Of a stretch of DNA of 64,000 nucleotides, positions 18,671-27,445 are shown one piece after another (the first letter of the stretch is position 1; each line of letters starts with the position of its first letter). The notes beneath the pieces are model-generated. The model worked only from the letters and a program-made list of their open reading frames with translations, did no database searches and was not told the DNA's origin. This DNA comes from Flavobacterium sp. ov086 (lineage in GTDB: Bacteria > Bacteroidota > Bacteroidia > Flavobacteriales > Flavobacteriaceae). The position numbers and the translations under genes were made by a program. The stretch spans positions 113,235-177,234 of the forward strand of contig NZ_FZNL01000012.1 in assembly GCF_900187965.1 (NCBI RefSeq). The letters are read 5' to 3'.

Positions 18671-19183
18671 ATGTCAAAAGAAGATAATTTAAATCAAAAC
18701 TGGAAAAAAGATTTCCCAATAAAAAAGCAGGAATCTACACAAGTTAGCCGACGTGATTTTGCCAAATTCCTAACATTTGTTTCCGGAGGATTAATGGTAG
18801 GAAGTGGATTTGTTGCTGCAAAAGCCTATTTGCTGCCAAAAGAAGGTGTAGAAGGAGAACATTTTATTTGTAATAAAGAGGAAGTTCCTGTGGGAGGAAC
18901 ACGTGGATTTGTAATTGAAGGCAGCACAATTCCTTATATTTTAATACATCTGGAAAGCGGAGATTTTAGAGCTTATGAACAAAAGTGTACCCATTTATCT
19001 TGTTCTGTTTTCTATAAACCCGGAACTGGAATCATACATTGCCCTTGTCATGAAGGCTCATTTGATGCAATGACAGGAGATGTAATTGCAGGACCGCCAC
19101 CAAGAGCACTACCACAGTTAGAAGTGTTTTTTAAAGATAATAGAGTCTTTGTGAGAGCATTTACAGAAAATAAAGATAGTTAG
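18671..19183 (+). CDS. Tat-dependent Rieske [2Fe-2S] protein
   Basis: 170 aa. The Tat motif S-R27-R28-D-F is followed by a hydrophobic helix (about 31-52), which probably remains as a membrane anchor. Rieske boxes are C106-T-H108-LSC111 and C124-P-C126-H127. The extra pair C111/C126 allows the disulfide typical of high-potential, bc-type Rieske proteins. Its place in the nitrate reductase operon suggests a quinol oxidation module with the cytochrome b-like subunit, on the outer face of the membrane. Confidence 0.9.
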   Translation: MSKEDNLNQNWKKDFPIKKQESTQVSRRDFAKFLTFVSGGLMVGSGFVAAKAYLLPKEGVEGEHFICNKEEVPVGGTRGFVIEGSTIPYILIHLESGDFRAYEQKCTHLSCSVFYKPGTGIIHCPCHEGSFDAMTGDVIAGPPPRALPQLEVFFKDNRVFVRAFTENKDS

Positions 19184-19207
19184 GAGTAACACTAAAAACG
19201 AATCAAC

Positions 19208-19456
19208 ATGAGTACTTTTAGAAGAAGTCAAAATCGCGCCAACCCAAATAAACTGAACAATATACTTTCGACACTTATTTTTATTTTGATATTAAATGTT
19301 AGTATTCAAATTTGGCTTCTGTATGCTTCATTGAACAATGCACTGGATAATAACAATGAAATATTGTTGCCTGCATTTATAGCTTCAGCAGTTCTGTTTT
19401 TCATAGGTTTTGCATGGATGTATTACTTACCAACTGGAAATTTTAAAAGAAAATAA
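19208..19456 (+). CDS. Small two-helix membrane protein
   Basis: 82 aa. A polar, Arg-rich start (STFRRSQNRANPNK) is followed by two hydrophobic helices (about 20-42 and 53-74) and a basic end. It is the last gene of the nitrate reductase operon, 24 bp after the Rieske gene. It is probably a small accessory subunit of the membrane complex. I recognise no family. Confidence 0.65.
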   Translation: MSTFRRSQNRANPNKLNNILSTLIFILILNVSIQIWLLYASLNNALDNNNEILLPAFIASAVLFFIGFAWMYYLPTGNFKRK

Positions 19457-19586
19457 AAAGTATAATCTTCTCCAGTTTTTTTATAATTAATTATAAAAGC
19501 TATTTGATTGATTTTTACCAAAGTATTTGAAGAATTAAGCTTAAATTTATATTCTTAAAAAAAATTAGGTAACTAATGAATTAAAC

Positions 19587-19608
19587 TAAGTAAAAATACG
19601 TATGTTTG
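19587..19608 (+). promoter_or_regulatory. moeA promoter with two operator hexamers
   Basis: TAAGTA (19587-19592), AAAA, TACGTA (19597-19602), then TGTTTG. The last TA plus TGTTTG is a perfect -7 box TAnnTTTG (19601-19608). The 6-4-6 layout ending in the -7 box is the same as before nasA (34952) and narK (40047). Confidence 0.65.
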
Positions 19609-19644
19609 TAGTAGGTATTTTTGCTTATACACAAAAATAGCACT

Positions 19645-20817
19645 ATGATCCAAGTAGAAGAAGCCTTATCAATAATTGCAGCCAATAGCATAAACATGCC
19701 AACGTATAAAATACCGGTGAGCAAATCACTGGGATTTATCCTGGCAGAAACAGTGTATTCGCCAATTGCAATGCCGCCGTTCCGTCAATCGGCAATGGAT
19801 GGATATGCTTTTATTCACAGCGAAAGACATCAGTATGATATTGTTGGTATTTCGCAAGCCGGAGATCATTCTGATATAAAACTGAATCCAAACGAGGCAG
19901 TCCGTATTTTTACAGGTGCTTTTGTACCTCATAATGCTGATACTGTAGTAATGCAGGAACATGTTATGGCAAATGATAAATCGATTTTGATTACTAACAT
20001 GCCAAAACAGTTTACTAATGTTCGAAATAAAGGAGAACAAATAGGAAAAGAAGATGTTGTCTTTGAGTCTAATACCTTGATAACGCCTGCTGCAATTGGT
20101 TTTCTGGCCTGTTTAGGAATTACCGAAATTGAAGTTTATAAAAAGCCTAAAGTGGCCATTTTAGTAACCGGAAATGAATTAGTAAAACCCGGTAAAAAAC
20201 TGGCTAAAGGAAAAATTTACGAAAGCAATTCAGTTATGTTGGAGGCGGCGCTTCAAACAATCGGAATTAAAAAAACAAAAATTTATAAAGTAAAAGATAG
20301 TCTTAAAGCGACTAAAAAAGCGCTAAAAAGCATTTTAAAAAAATACGATATAATATTAGTTTCCGGAGGAATTTCTGTGGGAGATTATGATTTTGTCAAA
20401 GAAGCTTTATTAGAAAATGGAGTAGAAGAACTGTTTTATAAAATCAATCAGAAACCTGGAAAACCGATGTTTTTTGGCTGTAAAAATGAAACTTTAGTTT
20501 TTGCTTTACCCGGAAATCCAGCTTCGTCACTAACTAATTTTTATATTTATGTTTATCCTGCTATTAAAAACAGAATGGGTTTTTCTGACACACATTTGCC
20601 AAAATTAGTTCGAAAAATTAATTCAGGTTTTACCAATACAACGGGAAAAACATTGTTCCTAAAAGCATTATATGATGAAACACACGTAACGATTTTAGAA
20701 GGACAAAGCTCTGCAATGCTCAATACATTTGCAATTGCCAATAGTTTACTAATCGTACCAAATGATACCGAAACAATTAAAAAAGGTCAATTCGTAACGT
20801 TATTACCAATTGATTAG
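19645..20817 (+). CDS. moeA: Molybdopterin molybdenumtransferase MoeA
   Basis: 390 aa. MoeA inserts molybdate into adenylated molybdopterin. Family signatures are PPFRQSAMDGYAF, GDHSDIKLNPNEAVRIFTGA, the MoCF-binding domain with VSGGISVGDYDFVKEAL, and ALPGNPASS. The ATG at 19645 (MIQVEEAL) is preferred. The TTG at 19621 is only about 7 bp downstream of the expected transcription start. The promoter carries the same operator hexamers as the nitrate assimilation genes. Confidence 0.95.
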   Translation: MIQVEEALSIIAANSINMPTYKIPVSKSLGFILAETVYSPIAMPPFRQSAMDGYAFIHSERHQYDIVGISQAGDHSDIKLNPNEAVRIFTGAFVPHNADTVVMQEHVMANDKSILITNMPKQFTNVRNKGEQIGKEDVVFESNTLITPAAIGFLACLGITEIEVYKKPKVAILVTGNELVKPGKKLAKGKIYESNSVMLEAALQTIGIKKTKIYKVKDSLKATKKALKSILKKYDIILVSGGISVGDYDFVKEALLENGVEELFYKINQKPGKPMFFGCKNETLVFALPGNPASSLTNFYIYVYPAIKNRMGFSDTHLPKLVRKINSGFTNTTGKTLFLKALYDETHVTILEGQSSAMLNTFAIANSLLIVPNDTETIKKGQFVTLLPID

Positions 20818-21012
20818 AGGGAATTAGAAAATTAGTCAATTAGGAAATTAGATAATTTGAAAATGAAATGTAAAATGCGGTATGTAAAATTAAACACACA
20901 GCATAAACTTGAAACAAACAAAACTTGAAACAAACAAAACATGAAACTGACAGTATAAACTTGAAACTTGAAACAAAATAAACCTGAAACAAACAAAACC
21001 TGAAACAAAAAA
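20818..21012. repeat. Mixed short repeats (AATTAGATAATT and CTTGAAAC units)
   Basis: 20820-20870 holds degenerate units of gaaaattag / aattagataatt, also found at 40918-41010 and 41258-41296. 20905-21007 holds at least six copies of acttgaaac or cctgaaac separated by aaacaaa. Both lie between moeA and the TauE/SafE gene. No ORF is present. Confidence 0.7.
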
Positions 21013-21759
21013 ATGCAATTACTTAGTTCCGAAAATATTCTTTTATTCAGTATCGCTTTAGTAGTGATAGCTTTCTTGTATTCGAGTGTTGGACACGGCG
21101 GAGCATCTGGATATTTGGCTTTGATGACGATTTTTGCATTCCCAATTTCCGTAATGAAACCATCGGCATTATTACTGAATTTGTTTGTTTCGAGTATTTC
21201 ATTTTTCTTTTATTATAAGATGAATTATTTCAAGCCCAAATTGTTTTATCCTTTTGCAATAACCTCAATTCCCGCAGCATTTATTGGCGGTTTTATTACA
21301 TTAGATAACACGATTTATAAAATTATTTTAGGAATAGTCTTGGTTTTTGCGGCGCTTCGATTGTTCGGAATATTTAATTTTAAAGAAAAAGAAGCAGTTG
21401 TAATAAACATTCCGTTTGCCTTGACAATCGGATTTATTATTGGATTATTATCGGGAATGTTGGGTATTGGCGGAGGAATTATTTTGAGTCCGATTCTATT
21501 GTTTTTAGGATGGGCTTCGATCAAGGAATCAGCGGCGATTTCGAGTTTATTCATTTTTGTGAATTCATTTGCGGGGATCTTGGGATTCTTTTTAGGAGGA
21601 AAAACAGTTCCAACAGAAAGTTTTTATTTGGTTCCAATTGCCGTTTTAGGCGGTGTTTTGGGAGGATATTATGGCAGCGGTTATTTTTCTAATAAAACAT
21701 TGAAAATTGTTTTAGGAACCGTGATTTTAATGGCAAGCGTTAAATTAATTTTTCCTTGA
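21013..21759 (+). CDS. TauE/SafE family membrane permease
   Basis: 248 aa with about 7-8 membrane helices. The two-repeat pattern of the family is visible: SSVGHGGASGYLALM in the first half and SGMLGIGGGIILSPILLFLG in the second. Family members export sulfite, sulfonates or related anions. Placed inside the molybdenum cofactor gene cluster, it might move sulfite, sulfate or an oxyanion linked to Moco synthesis. The substrate is not known. Confidence 0.88.
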   Translation: MQLLSSENILLFSIALVVIAFLYSSVGHGGASGYLALMTIFAFPISVMKPSALLLNLFVSSISFFFYYKMNYFKPKLFYPFAITSIPAAFIGGFITLDNTIYKIILGIVLVFAALRLFGIFNFKEKEAVVINIPFALTIGFIIGLLSGMLGIGGGIILSPILLFLGWASIKESAAISSLFIFVNSFAGILGFFLGGKTVPTESFYLVPIAVLGGVLGGYYGSGYFSNKTLKIVLGTVILMASVKLIFP

Positions 21760-21778
21760 AAGTAATAAATTTGAATTA

Positions 21779-21918
21779 ACCGCAAAGTACGCAAGGTTTT
21801 GTAAAAGCAGTTTATAGAAATAACAAAGTAAAGTTCGCAAAGCTTTGTATTTATTCAGCTTTGCGAACTTAATTTAAAACACACCAAATGAATAAAAAAA
21901 CTTAGCGCACTTTGCGGT
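21779..21918. repeat. Nested inverted repeat, CGCAAAG family
   Basis: Outer arms ACCGCAAAGT (21779-21788) / ACTTTGCGGT (21909-21918). Inner perfect 14-bp arms AAGTTCGCAAAGCT (21831-21844) / AGCTTTGCGAACTT (21857-21870). It lies between the permease and mobA. Related repeats occur at 44426-44495 and 50263-50360. Confidence 0.85.
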
Positions 21919-21976
21919 AAATTTTTTTTCTCATTTAAACCTGAACAAAGAAAACCTGAAACAAAATAATTAAATC

Positions 21977-22549
21977 ATGGAAACACTAACAGTATTTATT
22001 CTTTGCGGCGGAAAAAGTTCCCGAATGCAATCAGAAAAAGGATTGGTTCTGTTTCAGGATAAACCTTTTATAGAACATATTATACAGGCGATTTTGCCTA
22101 TTACAGATAAAATAAAACTGATAACGGCGACTAAAGAATATGATTATTTACCGTATCAGAAAATACCCGATATTGTTTCAGATAAAGGTCCGTTGGGAGG
22201 AATTTATACAGCATTGACTTCTTCTGAAACCGAGTTTAATTTGATTTTGAGTTGTGATATTCCGTTAATTTCAACGGGATTATTATCAGAGTTAATTTCA
22301 AAACATAATGATGAAGCCGAAATTACGGTTTTTGCTTCAGAAAGCAGATTACATCCTTTAATTGGGATTTATTCTAAAAAAGTAGTACCAGTTATCAAAA
22401 GCGCAATTGATAACGACGAACTAAAAATGATGGATTTATTGGCGAAAATTCCCCATCAAATCATCAATATTGACGAAAGTGAAAACTTTCATTTAACCAA
22501 TATTAATTCGGTTGACGAATTAAATGACCTGAATATCAATTTAAGTTAA
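21977..22549 (+). CDS. mobA: Molybdenum cofactor guanylyltransferase MobA
   Basis: 190 aa. It adds GMP to Mo-molybdopterin to make MGD, the cofactor form used by both nitrate reductases in this window. The nucleotide-binding start is LCGGKSSRMQSEKG. Further motifs are DKGPLGGIYTAL and the metal-binding SCDIPL. Length is normal for MobA. It lies 5 bp before the SUMT gene in the same operon. Confidence 0.92.
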   Translation: METLTVFILCGGKSSRMQSEKGLVLFQDKPFIEHIIQAILPITDKIKLITATKEYDYLPYQKIPDIVSDKGPLGGIYTALTSSETEFNLILSCDIPLISTGLLSELISKHNDEAEITVFASESRLHPLIGIYSKKVVPVIKSAIDNDELKMMDLLAKIPHQIINIDESENFHLTNINSVDELNDLNINLS

Positions 22550-22554
22550 AAGTT

Positions 22555-23346
22555 ATGCGAAATTTTAAAACACCAAAATTAACGATTGTAGGCGCAGGTC
22601 CGGGTGATGTTGAATTGATTACCTTAAAAGCAATAAAAGCATTAGAAGCTGCAGATGTTGTTTTATACGATGCATTAGTAAACGAAGAATTATTGCAATA
22701 TGCGACAAACGCAGAAATTGTTTTTGTAGGCAAACGTTTAGGATGCCATGCTTACACACAAGATCAGATCAACGAATTGATAGTTTCAATGGCAAATCGG
22801 TATGGTCATGTAGTACGCTTAAAAGGTGGTGATCCTTTTATTTTTGGAAGAGGAAGTGAAGAAATTGAATATGTAGAACAATACGGTGTAGAAACTGCTA
22901 TTGTTCCTGGAATTTCATCTGCATTAGGTGTACCGGCTTCGGTTGGAATTAGTTTGACACAACGTCAGATTGCAGAGAGTTTTTGGGTAATTACAGGAAC
23001 AACATCTAATCATGAATTGTCTAAGGATATTCGTTTAGCATCAAAATCGGCTGCAACCGTAGTTATTTTGATGGGTATGCATAAATTGGATGAAATTATC
23101 GCTATTTATCAAGAGAACCGCACAGATGATTTGCCTATTGCAATTATTCAAAACGGAACAAAAAATACAGAACAAAAAGTAGTTGGAACTATAAGTTCGA
23201 TTACTAAATTAGTATCCGAAAAGAAAATATCATCTCCGGCAATTATTGTGATTGGAGAAGTCGTAAAAAATACTTCAAGATTAACGTCTTATTTTCAGGA
23301 GCATTTTGATGACGAATTTATTTTTCAGAATTTAAATTTAAAATAA
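22555..23346 (+). CDS. cobA: Uroporphyrinogen-III C-methyltransferase (SUMT)
   Basis: 263 aa. It methylates uroporphyrinogen III to precorrin-2, the first step to siroheme, which NirB (44511) needs. Motifs are VGAGPGDVELITLKA, DALVNEELL, GKR, VRLKGGDPFIFGRGSEE and VVPGISSA-like IVPGISSALGVPA. The oxidase/ferrochelatase half of CysG is absent and must be encoded elsewhere. The stop shares one base with the moaD start. Confidence 0.94.
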   Translation: MRNFKTPKLTIVGAGPGDVELITLKAIKALEAADVVLYDALVNEELLQYATNAEIVFVGKRLGCHAYTQDQINELIVSMANRYGHVVRLKGGDPFIFGRGSEEIEYVEQYGVETAIVPGISSALGVPASVGISLTQRQIAESFWVITGTTSNHELSKDIRLASKSAATVVILMGMHKLDEIIAIYQENRTDDLPIAIIQNGTKNTEQKVVGTISSITKLVSEKKISSPAIIVIGEVVKNTSRLTSYFQEHFDDEFIFQNLNLK

Positions 23347-23582
23347 TGATTGAGATTAAATATTTTGGAGCTGTCGCAGAAAAGACAAAATGTACTTTCG
23401 AAAAAGTATCTTTTTCTGAAGTTTCACTGCAAAAACTATTGCAGGATCTTGAGATAAAATACCAATTTGAATCGCTTTCTTTTAGTGTTGCGGTCAACCA
23501 GAAAATAGTGCCAAAAACAACTGACTATAAATTACAAACAAGCGATGTTGTAGCTTTATTACCTCCTTTTGCAGGAGGATAA
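23346..23582 (+). CDS. moaD: Molybdopterin synthase small subunit MoaD
   Basis: 78 aa ubiquitin-like sulfur carrier. It ends in the required Gly-Gly (PPFAGG), whose C-terminus becomes a thiocarboxylate. IEIKYFGAVAEKTK at the start and DVVALLPPFAGG at the end fit MoaD. It overlaps the SUMT stop by one base and lies 10 bp before its activating enzyme. Confidence 0.92.
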   Translation: MIEIKYFGAVAEKTKCTFEKVSFSEVSLQKLLQDLEIKYQFESLSFSVAVNQKIVPKTTDYKLQTSDVVALLPPFAGG

Positions 23583-23592
23583 ATGAATTTTT

Positions 23593-24663
23593 ATGAATGA
23601 TTCAATACGTTATAATCGACAAATAATTCTTCCGGAAATAGGAGAAACAGGTCAGCAAAAATTATTAAAAGCAAAAGTTTTAGTAATTGGTGCTGGCGGT
23701 TTGGGAGCTGCTATTTTACCTTATTTGGCAGCCGCCGGAGTGGGAGAAATTGCAATTGTTGACGATGATGTTATTGAAGTTTCGAATTTGCATCGTCAGG
23801 TAATTTATAAAAACTCGGCAGTTGGAAAACATAAAGTTGACGAAGCGAAATTGATGATTGCCGAATTGAATCCATCAACAAAAGTTGAGGCAATTGCAGA
23901 AAAATTATCAGGAAAAAATGCCATTTCATTATTTGAACAATATGATATTATTGTTGATGCAACAGATAATATTGCCATAAAATATCTGATTAATGACGCT
24001 TGTATCGTTACCAATAAACCAATGGTTTATGGATCTATTTTTAGATTTCAGGGCCAGGTATCGGTTTTTAATTATCAAAACGGACCAACATACAGATGTT
24101 TGTATCCAGATGAGAACAGTCAATCTGCAAATTGTGAAGATGCAGGAGTAATAGGAATTTCAGTTGGAATCATTGGAATGCTTCAGGCGAATGAAGTTAT
24201 CAAAATGATTCTGGAAATAGGAGAGGTGCTAAGTGGTAAAATTCTGGTTTATAATATTTTGAATAATGAACAGCAAAAGTATGATTTTGAGAAGAACACT
24301 AATATTGTAATGAATTTAGAAGCTTTTCAGAAAAAATATAATGCAGTTGAAAATCAGGTTGAAGAAGTTGTGGTTGAAGAAATTTTAAATGAAATTGATA
24401 ATGATGAGGTTCTTTTTCTGGATGTTAGAAATGCAGAAGAACTTCCGAAAATTAATTTTAAAAATGGAATTCAGATTTCATTGTTGCATTTAGAAAATGA
24501 AATCAAAAAACTGAATCCAAATCAAACTATTTATGTGTATTGCCAATCGGGAATCAGAAGTAGAATAGCTGTCGAATTATTACAAAAGCATCAATTTAAA
24601 AATGCAAAAAGTATTACTGGCGGTGCTTTGGCTTTAAGCCAATTAGTAAAAGAAAAAGTATAG
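23593..24663 (+). CDS. moeB: MoeB-type adenylyltransferase with C-terminal rhodanese domain
   Basis: 356 aa. Residues 1-about 245 form the E1-like ThiF/MoeB domain (VIGAGGLGAAILPYLAAAGVG, NLHRQ, DATDN). Residues about 265-350 form a rhodanese domain with an intact active-site loop C-QSGIRS. The protein thus combines MoaD adenylation and sulfur transfer, as in MOCS3/Uba4. The usual zinc-binding CxxC pairs are not evident. It sits directly after moaD. Confidence 0.92.
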   Translation: MNDSIRYNRQIILPEIGETGQQKLLKAKVLVIGAGGLGAAILPYLAAAGVGEIAIVDDDVIEVSNLHRQVIYKNSAVGKHKVDEAKLMIAELNPSTKVEAIAEKLSGKNAISLFEQYDIIVDATDNIAIKYLINDACIVTNKPMVYGSIFRFQGQVSVFNYQNGPTYRCLYPDENSQSANCEDAGVIGISVGIIGMLQANEVIKMILEIGEVLSGKILVYNILNNEQQKYDFEKNTNIVMNLEAFQKKYNAVENQVEEVVVEEILNEIDNDEVLFLDVRNAEELPKINFKNGIQISLLHLENEIKKLNPNQTIYVYCQSGIRSRIAVELLQKHQFKNAKSITGGALALSQLVKEKV

Positions 24664-24844
24664 CCACAGATTGCACAGATTAAAATGATTTTTTTGAAGA
24701 TTGTGCAAAAAAAAGTTCGCCACGAATCACACGAATTTTCACTAATTATAAAGTTTGAATTTTTGTAATCAAGATAAAAAATTAGTGAAAATTCGTGTAA
24801 TTCGTGGCAAAAGAAAAATCATTTTAATCAATATAATCTGTGGC
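24663..24844. repeat. Nested inverted repeat, GCCAC(A/G) family
   Basis: Outer arms GCCACAGATT... (24663-24672, extended by AAAATGATTTTT) and AATCTGTGGC (24835-24844, with AAAAATCATTTT before it). Inner arms GCCACGAAT (24719-24727) / ATTCGTGGC (24800-24808), extended by ACACGAATTTTCACTAATT-like sequence. It lies between moeB and moaE within the Moco cluster. Confidence 0.85.
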
Positions 24845-24860
24845 AAAAAAAACATAAACA

Positions 24861-25298
24861 ATGAGTAAAAATGTATTTGTAGAAGGACCAATTTCTCCTG
24901 AATTTATAGCTGAGTCAATCGCTAAACACCAATCAAAACATACAATTGGTGCGCATAATATTTTTCTGGGTCAGGTTCGTGCCGATGTAATTCACGAGAA
25001 TACGGTCGTAGCAATCGATTATTCGGCATATACAGATATGGCGAATGAAGCTTTATATGCAATTCGTGAAAAAGCTTTCGCTAAATTCGACCTGACTTGT
25101 ATGCATATTTATCATAGTTTGGGCGTGGTAAAAGCGGGTGAAATTTGTTTGTTCGTATTTGTTTCGGCAACACGACGCAAACAAGTTTATGAAGCCACAG
25201 AAGCTATTGTAAACTGGATAAAAACTGACGTGCCAATTTTTGGTAAAGAAATGTTTGAGAACGATACATTCACTTGGAAACAAAATAATAATGGTTGA
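24861..25298 (+). CDS. moaE: Molybdopterin synthase large subunit MoaE
   Basis: 145 aa. It transfers sulfur from MoaD to cPMP to form molybdopterin. Motifs are GAHNIFLGQVR, DYSAYTDMANEAL, CMHIYHSLGVVKAGE and the C-terminal KTDVPIFGKEMF with the catalytic-type Lys residues. Its last 8 bases overlap the start of the moaC-moaB gene, which suggests coupled translation. Confidence 0.93.
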   Translation: MSKNVFVEGPISPEFIAESIAKHQSKHTIGAHNIFLGQVRADVIHENTVVAIDYSAYTDMANEALYAIREKAFAKFDLTCMHIYHSLGVVKAGEICLFVFVSATRRKQVYEATEAIVNWIKTDVPIFGKEMFENDTFTWKQNNNG

Positions 25299-26205
25299 TA
25301 TTACGCATAAAATAAACACATTAAGAGCCGCAACGGCAACAGCAATTGTCAAAGTAAGTAAGCAGGAAACAATTGATGCTGTGGTGAATAATTTGGTTCC
25401 AAAAGGGAATGTGTTCGAAATGGCAAAAACTGCCGGATTGTTTGCGGTAAAAAACACACATTTATCAATTCCGGATTGTCATCCAATTCCAATTGAATTT
25501 ACTTCGGTAGAATATAAAATTGAAGGTTTAACTATTGAAATTATTTTCAATGTAAAGACCGTTTACAAAACCGGAGTTGAGGTTGAGGCTATGCACGGCG
25601 CTTCGATTGTAGCGTTGACAATGTACGATATGTTGAAACCAATTGATAAAGAAATTGAAATTTCGACAATTAAATTGATCAATAAAGAAGGCGGGAAATC
25701 GTCTTTCAAAAATAAATTCGCGAACACGATAAAAGCAGCAGTTTTTGTTTGTTCTGATTCTATTTTTGCAGGTGATAAAGAAGATCGTTCCGGAAAAGTA
25801 ATAGTAGAAAAATTAGATGCCTGTGGCGTCGAAACAGCGCATTACGAAATTATTCCTGATGAAATTGATATTATTCAGGAAAGAACTAAGGCTTTTGCCA
25901 AAGATAATCAGTTGGTTATTTTTACCGGAGGAACGGGATTATCGCCAAGAGATGTTACACCGGAAGCTTTGTCACCATTGTTAGAAAGCAGAATCCCGGG
26001 AATTGAAGAAGCGATTCGTAATTACGGGCAACAGCGTATGCCGTATGCCATGTTATCCAGAACAGTTGCGGGAACATTGGGTAAAAGTTTAATTCTGGCT
26101 TTGCCTGGATCAACAAACGGAGCCAGAGAATCTATGGATGCGGTTTTTCCACATTTATTGCACGTTTTTCATATTTTAAAAGGAAAAAATCATGACACCC
26201 TCTAA
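25291..26205 (+). CDS. moaC: Bifunctional MoaC-MoaB (MogA-like) fusion
   Basis: 304 aa. Residues 1-about 150 are MoaC, cyclic pyranopterin monophosphate synthase (MVDITHKINTLRAA, DCHPIPIEF, GVEVEAMHGASIVALTMYDMLK). Residues about 160-304 are MoaB/MogA, molybdopterin adenylyltransferase (VCSDSIFAGDKEDRSG, FTGGTGLSPRDVTPEA, ALPGS). The ATG at 25291 is chosen because MVDITHKI is the family start; an upstream in-frame extension lies inside moaE. It overlaps moaE by 8 nt and moaA by 14 nt. Confidence 0.94.
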   Translation: MVDITHKINTLRAATATAIVKVSKQETIDAVVNNLVPKGNVFEMAKTAGLFAVKNTHLSIPDCHPIPIEFTSVEYKIEGLTIEIIFNVKTVYKTGVEVEAMHGASIVALTMYDMLKPIDKEIEISTIKLINKEGGKSSFKNKFANTIKAAVFVCSDSIFAGDKEDRSGKVIVEKLDACGVETAHYEIIPDEIDIIQERTKAFAKDNQLVIFTGGTGLSPRDVTPEALSPLLESRIPGIEEAIRNYGQQRMPYAMLSRTVAGTLGKSLILALPGSTNGARESMDAVFPHLLHVFHILKGKNHDTL

Positions 26206-27199
26206 AACCATTTTAACGGATGATTTTGGGCGAAAACACAATTATTTGCGTATTTCGTTACTGGAGAAATGCAATTTGCGTTGTACGTATTGCATGCCTG
26301 CTGACGGAATCGCATTGTCTCCAAAAGCCAGCTTAATGACGGCAGATGAGATTTTTGCTTTGGCTCAGACTTTCGTAGAAAATGGGGTTGATAAAATAAG
26401 ACTAACCGGAGGAGAACCTTTATTAAGAAAGGATTTTCCAGAGATTATTTCTAAATTATCAACTTTAGAAACCTCTCTTTCAATAACGACAAACGGTATT
26501 TTAATTGACCGTCATATCGATGTTTTGAAGCAATCTAATATCAAAAAAATTAATTTGAGTTTAGACACTTTAATTGCTTCTAAATTTCATTCGATAACAC
26601 TTAGAAATCAGTTTGAAAAAGTAATTGATAATTTACATTTATTGCTGAATAACAATTTTCAGGTAAAAGTAAATGTGGTTTTGATGAAAGGCTTTAATGA
26701 AAACGAGATAATTGATTTTATTAAACTAACCGAATTTCTTCCGCTTTCAATTCGTTTTATTGAGTTTATGCCCTTTGCCGGAAACGAGTGGGACAGAAGT
26801 AAAATGGTATCACAAAACGAGATATTATCGCAAGTAGAAGAAAGTTTTTCTTTGGATAAAATTCAAAAGCTGGAAGACGAAAAACACTTCACAGCCAGAA
26901 CGTATAAAATAAAAGGTTTTCAAGGCGATTTTGGAATCATAAGTTCGATTACAAATCCGTTTTGTGATGGTTGCAACCGAATTCGCCTGACGGCAAACGG
27001 CAAAATAAAAAACTGTCTCTTCTCTAATTCTGAGACGGATCTGCTAACGCCTTTTAGAAACGGAGAATCGATTACAGATTTGATTTCAGATTCAATAAAA
27101 AGTAAAAAGAAAGTCAGAGCCGGAATGGTTACTATTGAAGAAATGGATGATCCTAAGCTTCACTTTGATAATCGCAGTATGATTGCGATTGGAGGCTAA
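26192..27199 (+). CDS. moaA: GTP 3',8-cyclase MoaA (radical SAM)
   Basis: 335 aa. It makes the cPMP precursor from GTP with MoaC. The radical-SAM motif is CNLRCTYC, the GGEP motif is TGGEPLLRKDF, and the C-terminal cluster is CDGCNRIRLTANGKIKNC. The protein ends in the conserved Gly-Gly (MIAIGG) needed for catalysis. Last gene of the Moco cluster. Confidence 0.96.
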   Translation: MTPSKTILTDDFGRKHNYLRISLLEKCNLRCTYCMPADGIALSPKASLMTADEIFALAQTFVENGVDKIRLTGGEPLLRKDFPEIISKLSTLETSLSITTNGILIDRHIDVLKQSNIKKINLSLDTLIASKFHSITLRNQFEKVIDNLHLLLNNNFQVKVNVVLMKGFNENEIIDFIKLTEFLPLSIRFIEFMPFAGNEWDRSKMVSQNEILSQVEESFSLDKIQKLEDEKHFTARTYKIKGFQGDFGIISSITNPFCDGCNRIRLTANGKIKNCLFSNSETDLLTPFRNGESITDLISDSIKSKKKVRAGMVTIEEMDDPKLHFDNRSMIAIGG

Positions 27200-27228
27200 A
27201 TTTGAAAAGACTGTCGTTTCGAGAATCT

Positions 27229-27361
27229 TTGTCAAAATTTTAAACTTTGACAAAGATAGCGCACAGATTTGTCTTTGCGAGGAACGAAGCAATCTCATCC
27301 AGAGAATCTTCCTCATTATAATTTTACTTATGTTAGTGCGGTTGCTTCGTTCCTCGCAATG
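27229..27361. repeat. Palindromic intergenic repeats after moaA
   Basis: ATCTTTGTCAAAATTTTAAACTTTGACAAAGAT-type palindrome at 27229-27261 (arms ATCTTTGTCAAA / CTTTGACAAAGAT); a near copy is at 41220-41252. Then inverted copies of TTGCGAGGAACGAAGCAATC (27274-27293) and GGTTGCTTCGTTCCTCGCAA (27339-27358), in the style of REP elements. Confidence 0.85.
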
Positions 27362-27401
27362 ACTCTCCAGAACTCTCCAGAATGTTTAATTTAAGGGCAT
27401 A

Positions 27402-27435
27402 AAAAAAGGTTCAACTTAATTCTAAGTCAAACCTT
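27402..27435 (-). terminator. Terminator of the H1-like protein gene
   Basis: The minus strand reads AAGGTTTGACTTA, loop GAAT, TAAGTTGAACCTT and then TTTTT. The stem has one mismatch and the U-tract follows directly. It lies 11 bp after the stop codon of the gene at 27446-28117. Confidence 0.8.
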
Positions 27436-27445
27436 CTTTTTGATA

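Noticed and set aside
25240..25290. Upstream extension of the moaC-moaB reading frame
   Set aside because: The extra codons lie inside moaE in another frame, and the MoaC family begins at MVDITHKI (25291).
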